Source of the DNA: Terana coerulea
Lineage: Eukaryota; Basidiomycota; Agaricomycetes; Polyporales; Phanerochaetaceae
Reading direction: 5' to 3'
Assembly (NCBI GenBank): GCA_024811115.1
Contig: JAKOGH010000864.1
Location: 62,001-126,000, forward strand
DNA: 64,000 bases
In this document: in pieces, positions 12,876 to 25,057 of the stretch
How positions within the stretch are numbered: the first letter of the stretch is position 1
How the letters are laid out: the number at the start of each line of letters is the position of its first letter
Position numbers and translations under genes: made by a program
The notes under the pieces: model-generated
The model's input: only the letters and a program-made list of their open reading frames with translations
What the model was told of the DNA's origin: nothing
The model's database searches: none

Positions 12876-14963
12876 GACGTTGAGACGTTGCCGGTGAGTA
12901 CTGGCGGGGGTGGGGGCTTGTGTTGTAGACGACTCTAGCAAGTGCTATATGGCACTTGTCTACAGCGCCGACTTAGCCATCGTCCTATGCCCTGAGCCAA
13001 ACGGGTCCTGAGCCGTCGACTCTTCCTGAGCCGATCTCGACAGCCGTAATCCGCACATGAGATGTGCCGGTAGCTACTTCGCCGTGTGAACATGACCTGT
13101 GTTCGCACACCAATCAGGAGATGCTCAGGAATGTATCATCGTTCTCACCGAGATGGCCTCGTAGCTCCCCGCGGCGTCCTCTGGGTCCGCGCCCTGTGAG
13201 TGAACAGATGTCTCAACAGACGCAGGCACACGAAGATACACGTCGTCGCGATAGCTAGACGGTATCTGGCGTATCTTGATCCCGTAGTCTCGTGCAATTG
13301 AATGTAGATAGGAGATCTGTCGCTTGACCTTGTTCAGCACATCCTGTACAGCATCGCCAGTAAGGGTTGTTTTGACGTACTTCAGGCGTTGAGATTATCA
13401 CATATGTGGGACATAACTTCAGCTGCCGAGCCGGCTGAAAGTATGTCTGATGAGAGAAATAACCTTACGGAGTTCAACTCATCCAACAGCCGGGCGAACT
13501 TAGAAGTTCACGAGGTCGTATGGATGATCGGTTCAGGAGAGCCAAAGACACCGTGACGCCTGAGATGGTGTTGATACAGCGGACTTGAGTTGTACAGAGA
13601 TAAAACCGTAACAAGGACGGCTGCGCGGCAAAAGTGTTTAGTGGTGGATGAGACAGGGAATTGTAAACTTACATATCAGCTCTGAAGCATACGGGACGTT
13701 CGTCGACTCCCTTTCGGGGCTCTCATATCATGGCTGCCATATGATCATTTGATGAGCACATGCTGACAAGCTTAGCCACGAGCACGGCATACGCAAAGGC
13801 GGGATAGCGGTGGTAAATGGTGCATACGTCTATACAGCTCTTGGCCGGAGATTCTGGAGGCCGTGATCGGTGAAGCTCTGGGGATCGGATCAGGGGTAGC
13901 AACTTTCGAGCACCAAGTGGCTTACTTGCATCTAAAAGCTGTTGAGCCTAAAAGTAGAAGATCTTGTATGTAGATACTTTCAGGGGTTGTGCGGAAGCGA
14001 TGCGTTTTGTTATGTCGCACGTCCTCGGTACTTTACATGGACGCCCCCAATACAGTTATTGACAGCCTGTGGGGAAGGACTCAGAGACCCAGCCATACCA
14101 GCCGATTGTTCCTAGAATGCAAAAATTCTCAGTTCTGCACAACTGTTCAGACCATAGGAGGACACTCACCATGGGGCTGTTGGCGGCGTGATCTCGGACG
14201 ACTGAACATGCCGTTCAATGAGCACGAACTCTAACCTTGACCACAAACAAAGCACATTAGAGCTCACGAACCAGGTATTCCGAGGGATGTACCCCGTGCA
14301 ACCAATTGCCCGCGGTGGGCCGGATAGTTCACAAGAGCAGGAACGGATGCGCTGCAATTATAGTATTGACTCGGAGTGTTTCAGCCAGGACTCAGCCAGG
14401 ACTTAGCAGCGACGAATCGTCTGTAACGACGTTCGAGTAAAGGGATTTCGGTACATTAAATGCAAGCGAAAAATGTTCCCATAGTACACGTGAAGATGCT
14501 CGCACCTAATCTGAGATCCTGACTCGCTCGCCGTAACCCCATGCCGACTTCGAGCGCTGCGAGCTTGCTGCGAGCCCTCGTAATGTTATGGAGGCACTAC
14601 GCAGATCTGTACCACAATCATAATCAGCAGGCAGAAAAGTGGAGGCATGCTACTGCTCGCACCTTCAGAACATGTTAACAGTACGAAGTAGACAGTCGCG
14701 CGGCTGTAGCCAAACCGCAGCCGCAGAGCCTCTTCGTGGCGTTCGCGGAGAATGCCGAGAGACCAGTGTCACGTGGCGAAGCTGAGGACGGCGAAGGTTG
14801 GCCTCAAGCGCGGACTAAGTGCCCTCACTTCGATCAATGAGGCTGGTAGCCTTGCAATACTAAAATTAAACATACGCATTTTATTTGTGGTATGTGGCCA
14901 AACGCGTTGCGTACCGCAGCGACGGCACACGGCGCACAACACCAGAGATCAAAAAGTGAGTCA
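12876..14963. other. Intergenic with a possible coding fragment
   Basis: Mostly featureless. On the minus strand at about 13500-13125 two segments read like exons: one ending FARLLDELNS before a GTAAGG, and one starting KYVKTTLTGDAVQDVLNKVK that runs to a stop at 13125. They are amphipathic and could be the end of a helical-bundle protein, but I cannot extend them upstream or name the family. The rest, 13500-14960, shows nothing. Confidence 0.35.
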
Positions 14964-16731
14964 TCATACTGACGATGTACATGCCTCCCATCCAGTATGT
15001 TGCATGCTAGAGTCCTCCCAAGTAGAAGCTGAGCCAAGGGTACTGTCGTCGGCTTCGTCTCGTTGCCTAACGACTTCAGATATCTCGCTGCCAACCTCCT
15101 CCGAGCTGTCATGGTCAACCCGGCCCGTCGAGGCTCGTTCCAATCCATGGTCCAGCGATTCACCCATATTTCCAATGAAGCTCGACGACACTCTGAATCT
15201 TGGGGTCGAGATTCGCGACGGATGCTGCACGTGCGAGCCGAGCGAGGAGTCGCTGAAGCTGTTGAGTTGGCGGAGGTTGAGCATAAATCGGCTGATTAGC
15301 GCCGGGGGCTATTGAGTGTTCGTTCAGGTTCATGTACATGAGGATTTTCGAACTTAGCGCGACGTACGAGAGCAACGGACAGCTGGGTGACTATGCCAAC
15401 TCCCTGCGAACCACGTCAGCAAATGAGCTCTTCGAAACGCGAGAGCTGAATCTCACGTACTTCCGCATCATTAGAGGTGGCCATGTAGACGACATTGAAG
15501 GCGAGCAAAGTCCTAAAAAGAAGATGCGTGTAAGCCCAATGCGTGAAATACAAGGACTTCGACCATACACAAAGTAGTAAGTTCCTTAGTAATTGTGACA
15601 CACGCGTGGTCAGGTTTATCGCACGGATGGGCCCAATGCATAGGCTCACCGTCGCGAAGAAGGCGAGTGGATATCAAACCCGTTGAAGGCAAAAGTCTGT
15701 AGTTCTTCCACCCTTGAAAGGTTTTGGCCCAAGCCAGGAATAAAACGAGCAGATCGCCCGCAATTACTGAGCCGCGCGCTAAGTAAAGGACTGGGAAAGC
15801 ATGTTCACACGTTAGTACCACGGGAGCCTCAGTGTACTTCTGCACGCACGGCTTATAAGCAAAACAAAAAAAAAATAGGTCAGCGATGAGAGCGAATTTG
15901 CAAAGAATGCTTACCATCTGTTGAGTGTCGCAGAGATGTTGACGATAAACGAGCATGTATAGAGGGGCGGCCCCGGTATGTGAATGAAGCGCGAGCGGTG
16001 AACTGAATTCCAGCTGAGCAGTGGGCACCATTGAAGCGTGCAAGATGCTCACAATATCGCAGCCAACAGATAGCCACTCCAAAAGAGAAGATTGTGAGAA
16101 AAATGAGCTTCTTGAACCTGGAATTACTCCATAGAGCGTACACCCTGAGAGCCAAAAACACTGGATTGATTGTCAGAATGTTAAATTACTCAGGGGACAA
16201 TGGGAACAGCTCACAGGCAACCAGGGTGGATGTCGCACAGCTGAGCACCCGAGCTAATAGAAGGTTCGCCTCACAACTGAATGGCGAACGAAGTCTTCAA
16301 TCATACTTCCCCAGACAATGAAGTAGCAGTACCAACCTCTGGAAGCGTACCCATGTCAGACTTGACTGCTCGTATGGCGACAACAACTCACGTTGGGAGA
16401 GGGCGGCCACCAGAAAAATATCTGAAATAGAAGCATGGCCCATCGAGTGGAAAGTAGAAGGACCGACGTCCATGTCCAAGGTCTCTTCCAGACATACGCC
16501 ACTTCTTGGTCAAAAGTGAAGACGTATTCATATATAGTCAAAGCTGAAGAGTATAGTGAGGCATTGAATCGCCGTTTAGACCTGAATCAACACATGGTGC
16601 GTACCTGTAGCTGCGACACTGATATGTTTACCAAGGACGCTGGATAGCTTTGGTGTTAGAACATGTATGTGGGGTCAATTGACGAAGACTTACAGTTGTA
16701 AGACTTGCTGTGCCAATGCTGAGTCTTCCAT
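14964..16731 (-). CDS. DUF6533 seven-helix membrane protein, copy B
   Basis: Paralog of copies A and C-F. Exons: 16731-16694, 16639-16605, 16543-16392, 16338-16337, 16276-16215, 16160-16053, 16002-15915, 15851-15850, 15790-15650, 15584-15569, 15512-15461, 15403-15368, 15308-14964. The total of 1077 nt is open and gives 358 residues. The hallmark is IYEYVFTFDQEVAYVWKRPW; TM4 begins FLALRVYALW; exon 9 encodes YLARGSVIAGDLLVLFLAWAK. The two 2-nt microexons (AG, CC) and the 16-nt microexon are at the same places as in the others. Exon 6 is one base longer and exon 7 four shorter than usual, which cancel to keep the frame. The tail, starting ISRFMLNLRQLN, carries SSSFIGNMGESLDH and is acidic and Ser rich, suggesting a cytosolic regulatory tail. 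It is on the same strand as copy A, about 2.1 kb away. Confidence 0.87.
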
Positions 16732-17427
16732 TGTCGTCGTGTGAGATCTGAGAAATTGCCAATTTAGTAGGGGCATACACGTTTGAGGCGCTCCTATTAT
16801 ATAGGGCTTACATACCTTTACTATGAACCTCAGTGCTCCAGCATCAGGAGCTCCCAAACAAAGACACGCCACCAAGGGAGACTACAACATCGAACGTGGG
16901 GCCGTACAAGTGAAAGGGAAGCTGCATGTGGAATGCGCTCCGCAACGAACTTCCTATGATCAAGTTCTGCGGTGGAGCTTGCGTTGTCACGCCAGTGCAA
17001 ACGTCAAATGAAGACACATAACATGTCCTACAAGGCATTTATACAAGCATGCTCCACTGATAGATACATCAGGAGCGGCGTGGGCAGATAATTCACGAAG
17101 GCTTACCCAGCTTAGATATGCTCGAACGTTACAGCTCCATTGCCGATATCTCCCTGTGCGTGGGTAGGATCATTAATCAGGGCGGGCGACAGTCAACGAT
17201 CGCATCTTCTGACTTTGGTTTGTCCCCCGAGTTCGTCGTCGCGAGCTCGTCCGTCGAGGCAATGCGTCCCGCAGTGTTACGTTCTCAGCAGGTAGCGCTC
17301 GCGAGCAGTCTGTAGCATTGGTCGGCTTCATTTGTGCAGCTCAGCGAAAGACTACATCTCGATCGTGCAGTATACCGCCTGATTAACACAGCCAACGTCC
17401 GCATGTCAATGTGCTCTACCGTCCGTG
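16732..17427. other. Intergenic, nothing recognised
   Basis: Small open frames only. No domain, repeat or RNA gene seen. Confidence 0.55.
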
Positions 17428-18444
17428 CTAAAGTGTCTGGTGCTGGCGCATATCGATACCTAAACCTCTCTCAGTAAGGCTAGGTGAGTTTGTACGAAGC
17501 CAACACTTACCCCAAGTAGTGTTTTGGCTTGACCATACATCAACTAAACAGTCGGAGCCGTCTGCACAGGCTACCTCAAATGTATGCAGGGAGTTTCGAG
17601 GACATGGGAACCGGGACAAGGGTATGTCTCCGCCCGCGATCGCCTCAACAGTCGCGACTCGTGTCGAAACTGCCGGTCTAGTCTTGTACGACAGTTTCTT
17701 CACGTCGAGAGGAACCGCGGTATCCAGACGAAAGACGTCCAAACGAGAGGAAGTGTCGAAGTAGAACTCTCCGTTGTTCTCCAACGGATGGGCGAGGATG
17801 GAAGCCGCATGATCAAGACGCAGTCCTCCATTCCAAAGTCGATGGTACGGAATTGGACAATGGTATGGGTCTACCGAGAGAGTAGCGCGAATAAGCACAG
17901 TAATCAGCGGCGAGCAGAAGTCCAGCGAGCACGCACGGTTCGGGCTACATAGAGATGGGTCTCTCTCGGGGCGGTCGTGCCCCAGACTTCACTCCAAACG
18001 TCGTGTTCTCCGCGAGGAGCTAGCTCGTTGGGTCTTTCAGGAAACACCTGTGCAGAGACACGAGGCTGGATAACAATGGGTTCGACTTTTGAGGAATTGA
18101 CAAGTCCGGATCGGTACAGCTCGTCCAGGCCGATGTATGGGTCGGCGAACTCCAAGGTCGAGGTGCTCATGTCCAAGTAAAGGGTATGTTGTATCCTCCA
18201 TATGTAGGCAAAAGCGACTACGTCCGCGAAGCCCACGATGAGCAAGAGTGCAATGAGCCACAGAATGAGCGGTGGCCTGGACTTCAGAATTTTCCGGCTG
18301 GTTTCTGGAGCATCAACAGTTAACGGCATGATATCTCATCGAGATACTGAGAGTCGGCGTACCATTTTCTAGCAACGACACTTCTTCAAAATCCAGCTCG
18401 CGTTTGGGAAGAAGCTTTTCGTACTCTTGAGGGCGACGGTCCAT
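17428..18444 (-). CDS. Membrane-anchored protein of the But2 C-terminal type
   Basis: Resembles basidiomycete proteins annotated as ubiquitin 3 binding protein But2 C-terminal domain (PF09792). Four exons: 18444-18363, 18304-17937, 17870-17511, 17459-17428. A short hydrophilic N-terminus is followed by one TM helix (LILWLIALLLIVGFADVVAF) and an extracytosolic part with IGLDELY, THTIVQFRTIDFGMEDC, LDVFRLD, LSYKTRP, FPCPRNSLHTFEVAC and the end GIDMRQHQTL, all in the order seen in that family. The start at 18444 gives the usual leader; 18329 is an alternative. Exon 3 is one base short: the frame slips near 17791-17808, so the gene is either damaged or misread. The role in basidiomycetes is unknown; a type II ectodomain beta-sandwich is my inference. 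It lies next to two UstYa-like genes. Confidence 0.72.
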
Positions 18445-19261
18445 GGGGGTGTTCCAAAGCCGCTCTGAATCAGTGGAGTGCGATGTAAGTCTGCGGCGAA
18501 TCTGTAGCGACTACTGTTATGTGAGACTCACAAAAATACCAATCCGCAGCCCATTGCGTAAAGCCCGCTTCGGCACATATATTGGAGGTTCTGACAGCGA
18601 GTGGATCCATTCTTGCACATCCCATTAGATCTTCCATATGCGCTCTTCACTTTGGAATGCCTGCGACATCTGCAAGTTTCAGTTAAGAAGGTAATACTAA
18701 TAGATGGTTGGAGCAGATAGGAAGGAATGAAACTCACTTGGCTGAAGAAGCAGAGCTACCAGCGACCTCTCGGTGACATGCACCGGTAACGCTCTCCGGG
18801 CGATAGAGTTGGCTGTGTTGAGAGTTGGTCCATCTTCGAGCTCACAGTATCCGCCGACGTTACACCTAATCCGAACGGCGTAAAGCGTACGTCTTAGCGA
18901 GAGTTGAGCTGGAAGGACATGAAGAACGAGAGCAACCTCCGAGGCGGCGATCATTGGGCGCTTCAACGCCACGGGGACTCGGGCGGCAAAGCTCCTCCCC
19001 GAGCCTCTTAACATCCATGAGCCCGTCCCTACCGAAACCACAGTGCACCCGAGCATCCTACGTATAGCAGCTGAAGATCACTGTATCACGAGATTTATGG
19101 GTACAACCACGAGTGAGCCTTCTCGGAGCCAGACCCGCAGCTTTCTCAGGCTCAGCCCAAGACAAACCTATCCAATCTAGAAAGCGGAACTCAGCATGAT
19201 TTCTACCGCACAGTATAGAAATCCTATGAGCCTTGGAAGCACATAGCAGTAGCTGACTAGA
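18445..19261. other. Intergenic, nothing recognised
   Basis: Open frames here lack motifs and hydrophobic pattern. No feature supported. Confidence 0.5.
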
Positions 19262-20023
19262 ATGCCCTCAGCACTCTTACTCTTCTGCACCGTCCTCGGT
19301 ATCACCAGTGTGCTGCTCGACTGGGCGTTCGTCAAGGATGCTAGGAGGAGCTTTGCAGCTCGAAGCCCTCCGCTCACCCACTACAGCGAGTACTCTTTGA
19401 TTGAGTATTGATAGGCCTGTAGCTAACTGATTGAAGCCTTTGTCGAGGACGACATACCCGAGCGCATGCCTCTCCTCAACGCCAGACCACACGTTCTCAT
19501 GTCTATCGAAGACAGCGTCCGATTCTCAGTCGATAAACCTGAAGCGGCGTTCGAGTGGCTATTCACGTCTACCCTTGACGATAGCGGGAACCTTTGGCTG
19601 GGGCCGAACGACCGTTACTTTACTCTCGACATCATACACGAGTTACACTGCCTACGCGTCCTTCGGGAGGCTTTGGATGCGGACGGAGAACCTACAGGGC
19701 ACATGCTCTCGCACAGCGAGCATTGCCTTAGCTTCCTCCGCCAGCATGCACTGTGCGCGGCCGACAGCACATTGGAGCCTGGCGACGCCTTCGCACGCAA
19801 TGTCACTTCAGGGCGCATGGTAGTCGAACGGAAGTGCAGCGATGTCGAGGCGTTCTATGGTACAATGTGGAAGCATTGGGATGAATGGTTGAGAGGCATT
19901 TCGAGAGCAAAGCCAGCTGAGGTAGGTGTTATACGGAGTATGCATATTATTGTACAGCGACTGAATCGTCGTAGAGGTTATACAGCTCCCACGGGAGTGC
20001 TAGTGCCTCTAGGTGACGCATGA
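19262..20023 (+). CDS. UstYa-like protein (DUF3328), copy 1
   Basis: UstYa-family proteins (PF11807) are membrane-anchored oxidases; in ustiloxin and related dikaritin pathways they crosslink peptides. This one has an N-terminal TM (ALLLFCTVLGITSVLLDWAF), then SIEDSVRFSVD, WLGPNDRYFTL, and both diagnostic motifs: HELHC at about 19640 and HSEHC followed by LSFLRQHALCAADSTLEP. After these comes EAFYGTMWKHWDEW-like sequence. An intron is needed between about 19389 and 19437; the obvious donor and acceptor differ by one base in phase, so the exact N-terminal join is open. The 3' end may stop at 20023 or be spliced at the GTAGGT near 19922. It overlaps or abuts the end of the convergent seven-helix gene. 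No peptide precursor gene was found nearby. Confidence 0.78.
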
Positions 20024-21239
20024 TCATTGACAGGGTTTGGCGAAGTCTCCAGTGCTCGCATGTCCAGCGAGATACCCGACTCCGTCTCAGCAAATCTTGC
20101 AGACTGGATTATGGAAGCAGGTGCAGCTGTGTGCAGCGAAGTTATGTGCATAGTTGCAGTCTCTTTAGTCCACCCTCGGCCCAAAAGCACCCGTAGTATG
20201 ATCATTTGCGGAGAGATGCACTGTTGGCGGAGGTTTCGTATGTTCAGTGTCCGGAAAGTTCAAAGAGTGCGACTCACCGTGAACATGCAATGAATCGAGA
20301 GGAATATAAAGTTGAACGGGCTGTTGAGGCCTGAGGTCACAACATATGCGATTCCGAACAGGGTGTATGGCAGAGCCGACTCGATGATGACGGCGGCAGC
20401 GCTTGTGTACGTGCGCGATACCTTGTGGCCAAGAGTCTGTCGCATTTGTCTCGCAGCGTAAAGGATGCGACCACAAATGAGACTCGTGACCGTGATATTC
20501 ATCGCCAGGACGCTGCACACGTAGGCTAGCTGCAGCCTGGACGCAAGGCCGGCGAAGAAGTTTGCGTTCTTGATTCCCGAATAGTAGCAGACCAGAGCTC
20601 CCAGAACTAGAGCGAGAAAAAATAAGCCGCATGTCAGCCCCTATGCGACACCGTAGCCAGATCAGCGGTCAGACTTACCGGTAGAACTTATATTTAGCAA
20701 AGTGGGCAATATCACGATACGCCAGTCGTTCCATACAATATAGCAACGGTATATCTGTAATATCGACCAACACGTTAACGGCAATACCTAACGCCAGAAC
20801 AAGCCGACGTACCAGCAATGAGTCCGCCATAAGAGACAGGAGAATATATGCCGCAGTTCCCATCGTTTCGTACCACGCAGATGAATTGGCCGCAAACCAG
20901 GCAACGGAGCCGCCTGGGTAGTCCTGGTCGGAAATCCACCAGACCTCGCCGTAGATGCAGTTCTCTGCAACGTTGCTGGTGATTAGGAGAAAAATGACGG
21001 TGCTGAACACTAAGAAGGCCTTGTTGCCTATGCTTCTTTTCTCCTTATCCGGAGACTTCAGAATAATCCACACTGTTGCAAAATACAGGACAAGCTCCAC
21101 ACCTACTGACGCAACACAACGAATACTGGTCAGCCCATGCTCCAATGCTTACAAGACGACAGAACATACCATAGAGTATAGAAAAGAAAATGTTGCCGAT
21201 ATAGAACCCGTGCTGGAAGAGGATGTCGGAGTCGGCCAT
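19978..21239 (-). CDS. Seven-helix membrane protein, YRCY type
   Basis: A second basidiomycete seven-helix family, not DUF6533. Exons about 21239-21170, 21105-20813, 20754-20679, 20640-20278 and 20220-19978. Residues run from MADSDILFQHGFYIGNIFFS through LVLYFATVWIIL, a loop with NCIYGEVWW, YILLSLMADSLL, then the family signature IYRCYIVWNDWRIVILP. Later helices lie in LFFLALVLGALVCYYSG, LQLAYVCSVLAMNITVTSL, SALPYTLFGIAYVV and FIFLSIHCMF. The cytosolic end begins ISPQMIILRVLLGRGWTK, as in relatives. A one-base phase excess at the exon 3/exon 4 join (GGG at 20640) suggests a consensus error or a frameshift. Function unknown; receptor-like. It is convergent with UstYa copy 1 and lies between the two UstYa-like genes. 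Confidence 0.78.
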
Positions 21240-22227
21240 GGGATGCCTGTAGCCTACGACCCGCGGTGGACGTGCTGGTGTTTGCCTAGGCCAAAGTAGA
21301 TGATTGACTCCGTTAAATAAGAACACATTCCAGAATCCTACTCACCCAGCGCAGGCGTGAACTCACGCCTGCCGGCCTTCCGCAGTATCTTTTCGCCACA
21401 CAAGGGCCTGTCTTTTCTTGTCATGCTTACGCCTACACATGTGATGCCCAAAATCCAACTAGCCCATTGCTGCCATAGCCACGCCTTCCCGGTGGCGTCG
21501 CGCGAGCAGGGCTACATCGGACGGCTGGGCGGCTGGTCAGTTGGCATGCGCGGATTACAAGGTATGGCACCGATATCTGACAGCTGTGTATGCACGCGGG
21601 CCATGTCAAGCGACCAGTCGGCCTCTACGACAATATGCAGACGCACATCTCGAAGGGGTGGCTCAGAGGAATTGTCTGCGCATATTGTGAGCACGGGAGC
21701 TAGGTGAAGGGCTCGGGAAGGGCTCACCGAGGTGCCACCCGTACAGGGTCCTTAGACTGATTGAAACAATGTTAGATCATGACATGTATGGCATCTCACT
21801 CCGACGAGTAGTCCACAGAAATTTGCCAACTGATGGAAAACCCTGTCCGGCAGCCAAAGCGCACCACCCGGGTCGGCATGCCGTGCGGGCAAGTACAGAG
21901 TTCATTACGCGTGCAAGACCGGGGAGACTATCATAGCCTCGAAGCCTCTGCCCTTGCTGTTTATGTTCAAAGCAAATGATATTTTTAGTCGACCACAACA
22001 ATCTAGAGGAACTGTGTCGTGCACTCGAAGCATCATGGCATGTGGTGGCAAAGTTCCAAAGCTATATGGCCCCGATGGGCTTCCGCGTCGCAGCGAGATC
22101 ACTACAGTGACCATACGTTCACCTCCATCCGAAGCAATTCTGCTATGGTCTGCGAATGCTATGTCAATATTTAGCACGCGAGCGTTAAGAGCTGAGGCCT
22201 CAATGCTTACAAGTATCAATCTAGAGC
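21240..22227. other. Intergenic, nothing recognised
   Basis: I looked here for a short precursor peptide with repeated dibasic sites, since UstYa-like genes flank the area, and saw none. No other feature. Confidence 0.5.
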
Positions 22228-22827
22228 CTACTTGGGGCCTTCCACCTGCTTGAATGCAGTGTAATTCCGTTGGTTGTCGTAGACTTTCTCGTAGATGGAG
22301 CGCCAGTCGAGGCATCGACGGATCGGAGTTCCGTCCACAGCCTTGACTTGATGCGCGTACTGGTACGACGTGAGCTGGTTGTCTACCCGGCACATTACTA
22401 TTTGCCGGAGGTAGTTCATGCAGTGGTGTGCCTTTTCCATGTCCCGATGTGCCTTCGGCTTAGCGAGCTGGTCGCGTAGGAAATTGAGGCAGCGGAGTTC
22501 GTGCAGCATTGTGACGGTGAACGGCTCCTGCTTCGGTCCAACATGTACCACGCCGCCTTCGGGTACAAGCGCGGCCCATTCATGGGTCGAGTGCAACTTG
22601 TAGCGATTCCAGAGGTCAAACTGTTGGAGAACTTCACCTCTCTCAATACTCCAAAGCCCTGGGGTCGAATGAGTATATCACGACGTCTGATAACGGAGAG
22701 ACTTACCGTCTGTGGAACTATCAGTTGAGGTGGCACTATAAACCCAGGTTTGGATCGCAAGCTTGAAACCGGTATTGAGGGCCAGCAGGACGACAAGCAG
22801 GGGAATTGCAATATCGTGCATGCGCAT
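22228..22827 (-). CDS. UstYa-like protein (DUF3328), copy 2, altered motif
   Basis: Two exons, 22827-22707 and 22658-22228, joined by a 48-nt intron, give 183 residues without a break. An N-terminal TM (IAIPLLVVLLALNTGFKLAI) is followed by a lumenal part with WNRYKLHSTHEWAAL, VVHVGPKQEPFTVTMLHELRC, EKAHHCMNYLRQIVMCRVDNQL and a conserved CLDWRSIY end. This is the UstYa layout, but the two HxxHC motifs are changed. The first reads HELRC, with Arg for the second His. The second reads KAHHC, with Lys for the first His. If those His residues are needed for metal or catalysis, as assumed for the family, this protein may be inactive or differ in chemistry. The gene is intact, so selection on it is plausible. 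Confidence 0.83.
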
Positions 22828-25057
22828 GCTGTAATGTGAATGGAGGAGACTGTGTCTGGGCTACCAGAAAATGGGATAACGATCGTGTATGCACCAGGGG
22901 AGCTGGAGAATATACCTATCTTAGCGTGTGTCAGGTTCTACACCACCTTTGCTGTGAGAAAACGAAGAACGTACGGCATGTAGGGCGCGGTGGTTCAATT
23001 GTATGTCTTCGTCCCGCCATGAATCTTCGATTCGAGCTGCACGGCTCGTTTACCCGTCATGATGACGTTGAAAGAGCCTGAAGACGCACCTCTCATATCG
23101 GTCATAACTCAACACTTCGACCGAGCACAACAGCGCATCGCGGCGTTCTACATGATATTGCGACTTGAACAACGCTCTCCATAAAGACGAAGGAAGAATA
23201 GGCCCCGTGCCTTGCCTATAGGTTCCAAAGATCAGCGTTGGTATGGACCGCGATCAACCCGACGGGATCTACGTAGTATTTATACGTACTAGTATTGTGC
23301 TGAGAGCAGAATCGCCGATATTAAATGCAGGCAGAATAGAAATGGTCTTTTGCATGTTAACGACACGGGTAATTTGCATGAGACGGCCGTCTGCGCTTCG
23401 TGTTCACAGCACGGTGTCGCGGTCGAAGGTCCAATGGAGTCACCGTCGCGAGCCAGCTAAAACAGAATTGATAACCTCATTGAAGACAGTCGCGAGGGGA
23501 GATTTGAGTAGCATAGCAGTACAGGGGCCAGATTTGAAGTTTAAGGGGAGCTGATTCCGCTGCTCTGGGCGTGCAGGAGCGACCGTGGAAGATGTGATGA
23601 TGATGGTTCAGACCAGGTTCGGAGCGAAGGCTGCGAGCGCCGGATAGGCCAAGGCATATTTTAAGGGACAATGGCGGTCAAAATACTGGTGCTGGGAACT
23701 GTCGAGTAAACTGGGCGATCAAAAAGATAATTAGTCTTAACGAGCCCTAATGAGGAGGATAGCGACTGGGACTGGTAGGAGGCAACAAACTCACCAGCGT
23801 CTACGCGGAAACTCGTCGGCGTCTACAGGAACTCGAACTCGCTCGGGATATGCCGGTGGAACTGGAAGTCGCTATACAAGAACATCCGGCTGGCTGACAC
23901 TGTCATCTATATCTAGAATGACCACAGCAGATACTCTCACAATATTTGCTGACGGTGACTTATCTGAGGGCCCACCTATGTTTGTTTCTTCGCCCGTTTT
24001 GGCAGCCGCTTGCCACGTGCCCCGGCCTCCAACGAAGGAAGACGCCCGTGAGAACAAAATAGCACTAATCACAGTAAAAAGATATAAATTAGCATATATT
24101 GAGCTCGATTAACCTTACAGAAGGGACAGAAAGAGCGTGAGTATGAGAACAAGAGCGAGATATGACGAACGAGTCCAGGATTTAGCACAAATAAAGCAGA
24201 CTAGAGGAACGCGGCCCATGGCCGCAGAGCCCTGCTTGGGATGTGTAAAATCACAGGAGACATGTGAGATAAGTGGCTGAATGGAGATCTGGTCATTACG
24301 AGGACCACCCCTGCAAGCCCGGTTGAGAGAAGCTCGATATATACTTCAAGACTTGGGCGAGATACATGAGGCTACTCCACCAGGTATGACTACTTGAACT
24401 GGTTCAAACTGGGTGAAATTAGTGCATGGACGGACACCAACTCGCCTCGCGGGCTTCGCCCGCTTCGACTGGTTGGCGTAGTGAGACAGAGGGCGGCCCG
24501 GGAGAGAGCGACGGCCAATGGTAGGGACTTATGTAATCTGGGCGCTTGTTACACGAAAACTGGCTTCAATTAAGGGGTCCCAGAACCCTTGTCAAGCAAG
24601 GGGATTTACCGTTAATTTACCTTAATGAACAGTATTTGACGCGCCCAGTCCGAGTCCGAGTGCACAGACGCCCATTTCCACTATTTTGTCCGACAAGGAC
24701 CTTCATAGCATATTGACGCCGGCTTGCCTTGCAAAGCTTCCAGCACTCACTGGTACTCACTACTTCCTGGTCTCTCAAGAATACTGAGCAAGTAACCCTG
24801 GATTTCGAGCGGACACATCGCATGAAATTGGTATATCATAATAAGCTAACTAGAATCACATTCATCTGCTTTTAGACCGTACCCCGTCAAGCTCGAGTCC
24901 CGGCACTGGCAGGCAGGGTTGCCAAACAACCTCGATGGGCTCTGTACAGCCTGAGAGAGCACGCTGAAGCGGTCAGAGCGGTCAGGTAAGCGGGTGGAAA
25001 GTCTCCGAGATTGTCAGCGTACCAGCTAATCTTCAATCCTTGTATCGCTCGCAGAGG
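22828..25057. other. Intergenic, nothing recognised
   Basis: About 2.2 kb. Frames are short and motif-free. A small GC-rich hairpin (GCGGGC-TTC-GCCCGC) lies at 24449-24463. No gene supported. Confidence 0.5.

Noticed and set aside
16823..17315. Short plus-strand frames between copy B and the But2-type gene
   Set aside because: No motif, no signal peptide, and no neighbouring exon could be joined.
18697..19056. 119-residue minus-strand frame
   Set aside because: Random-looking composition and no recognisable pattern.
21240..22227. RiPP precursor near the UstYa-like genes
   Set aside because: No signal peptide followed by repeated core units and dibasic sites was found on either strand.
24449..24463. 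GC-rich hairpin as a terminator
   Set aside because: Such terminators are not used by Pol II genes, and no gene ends there.
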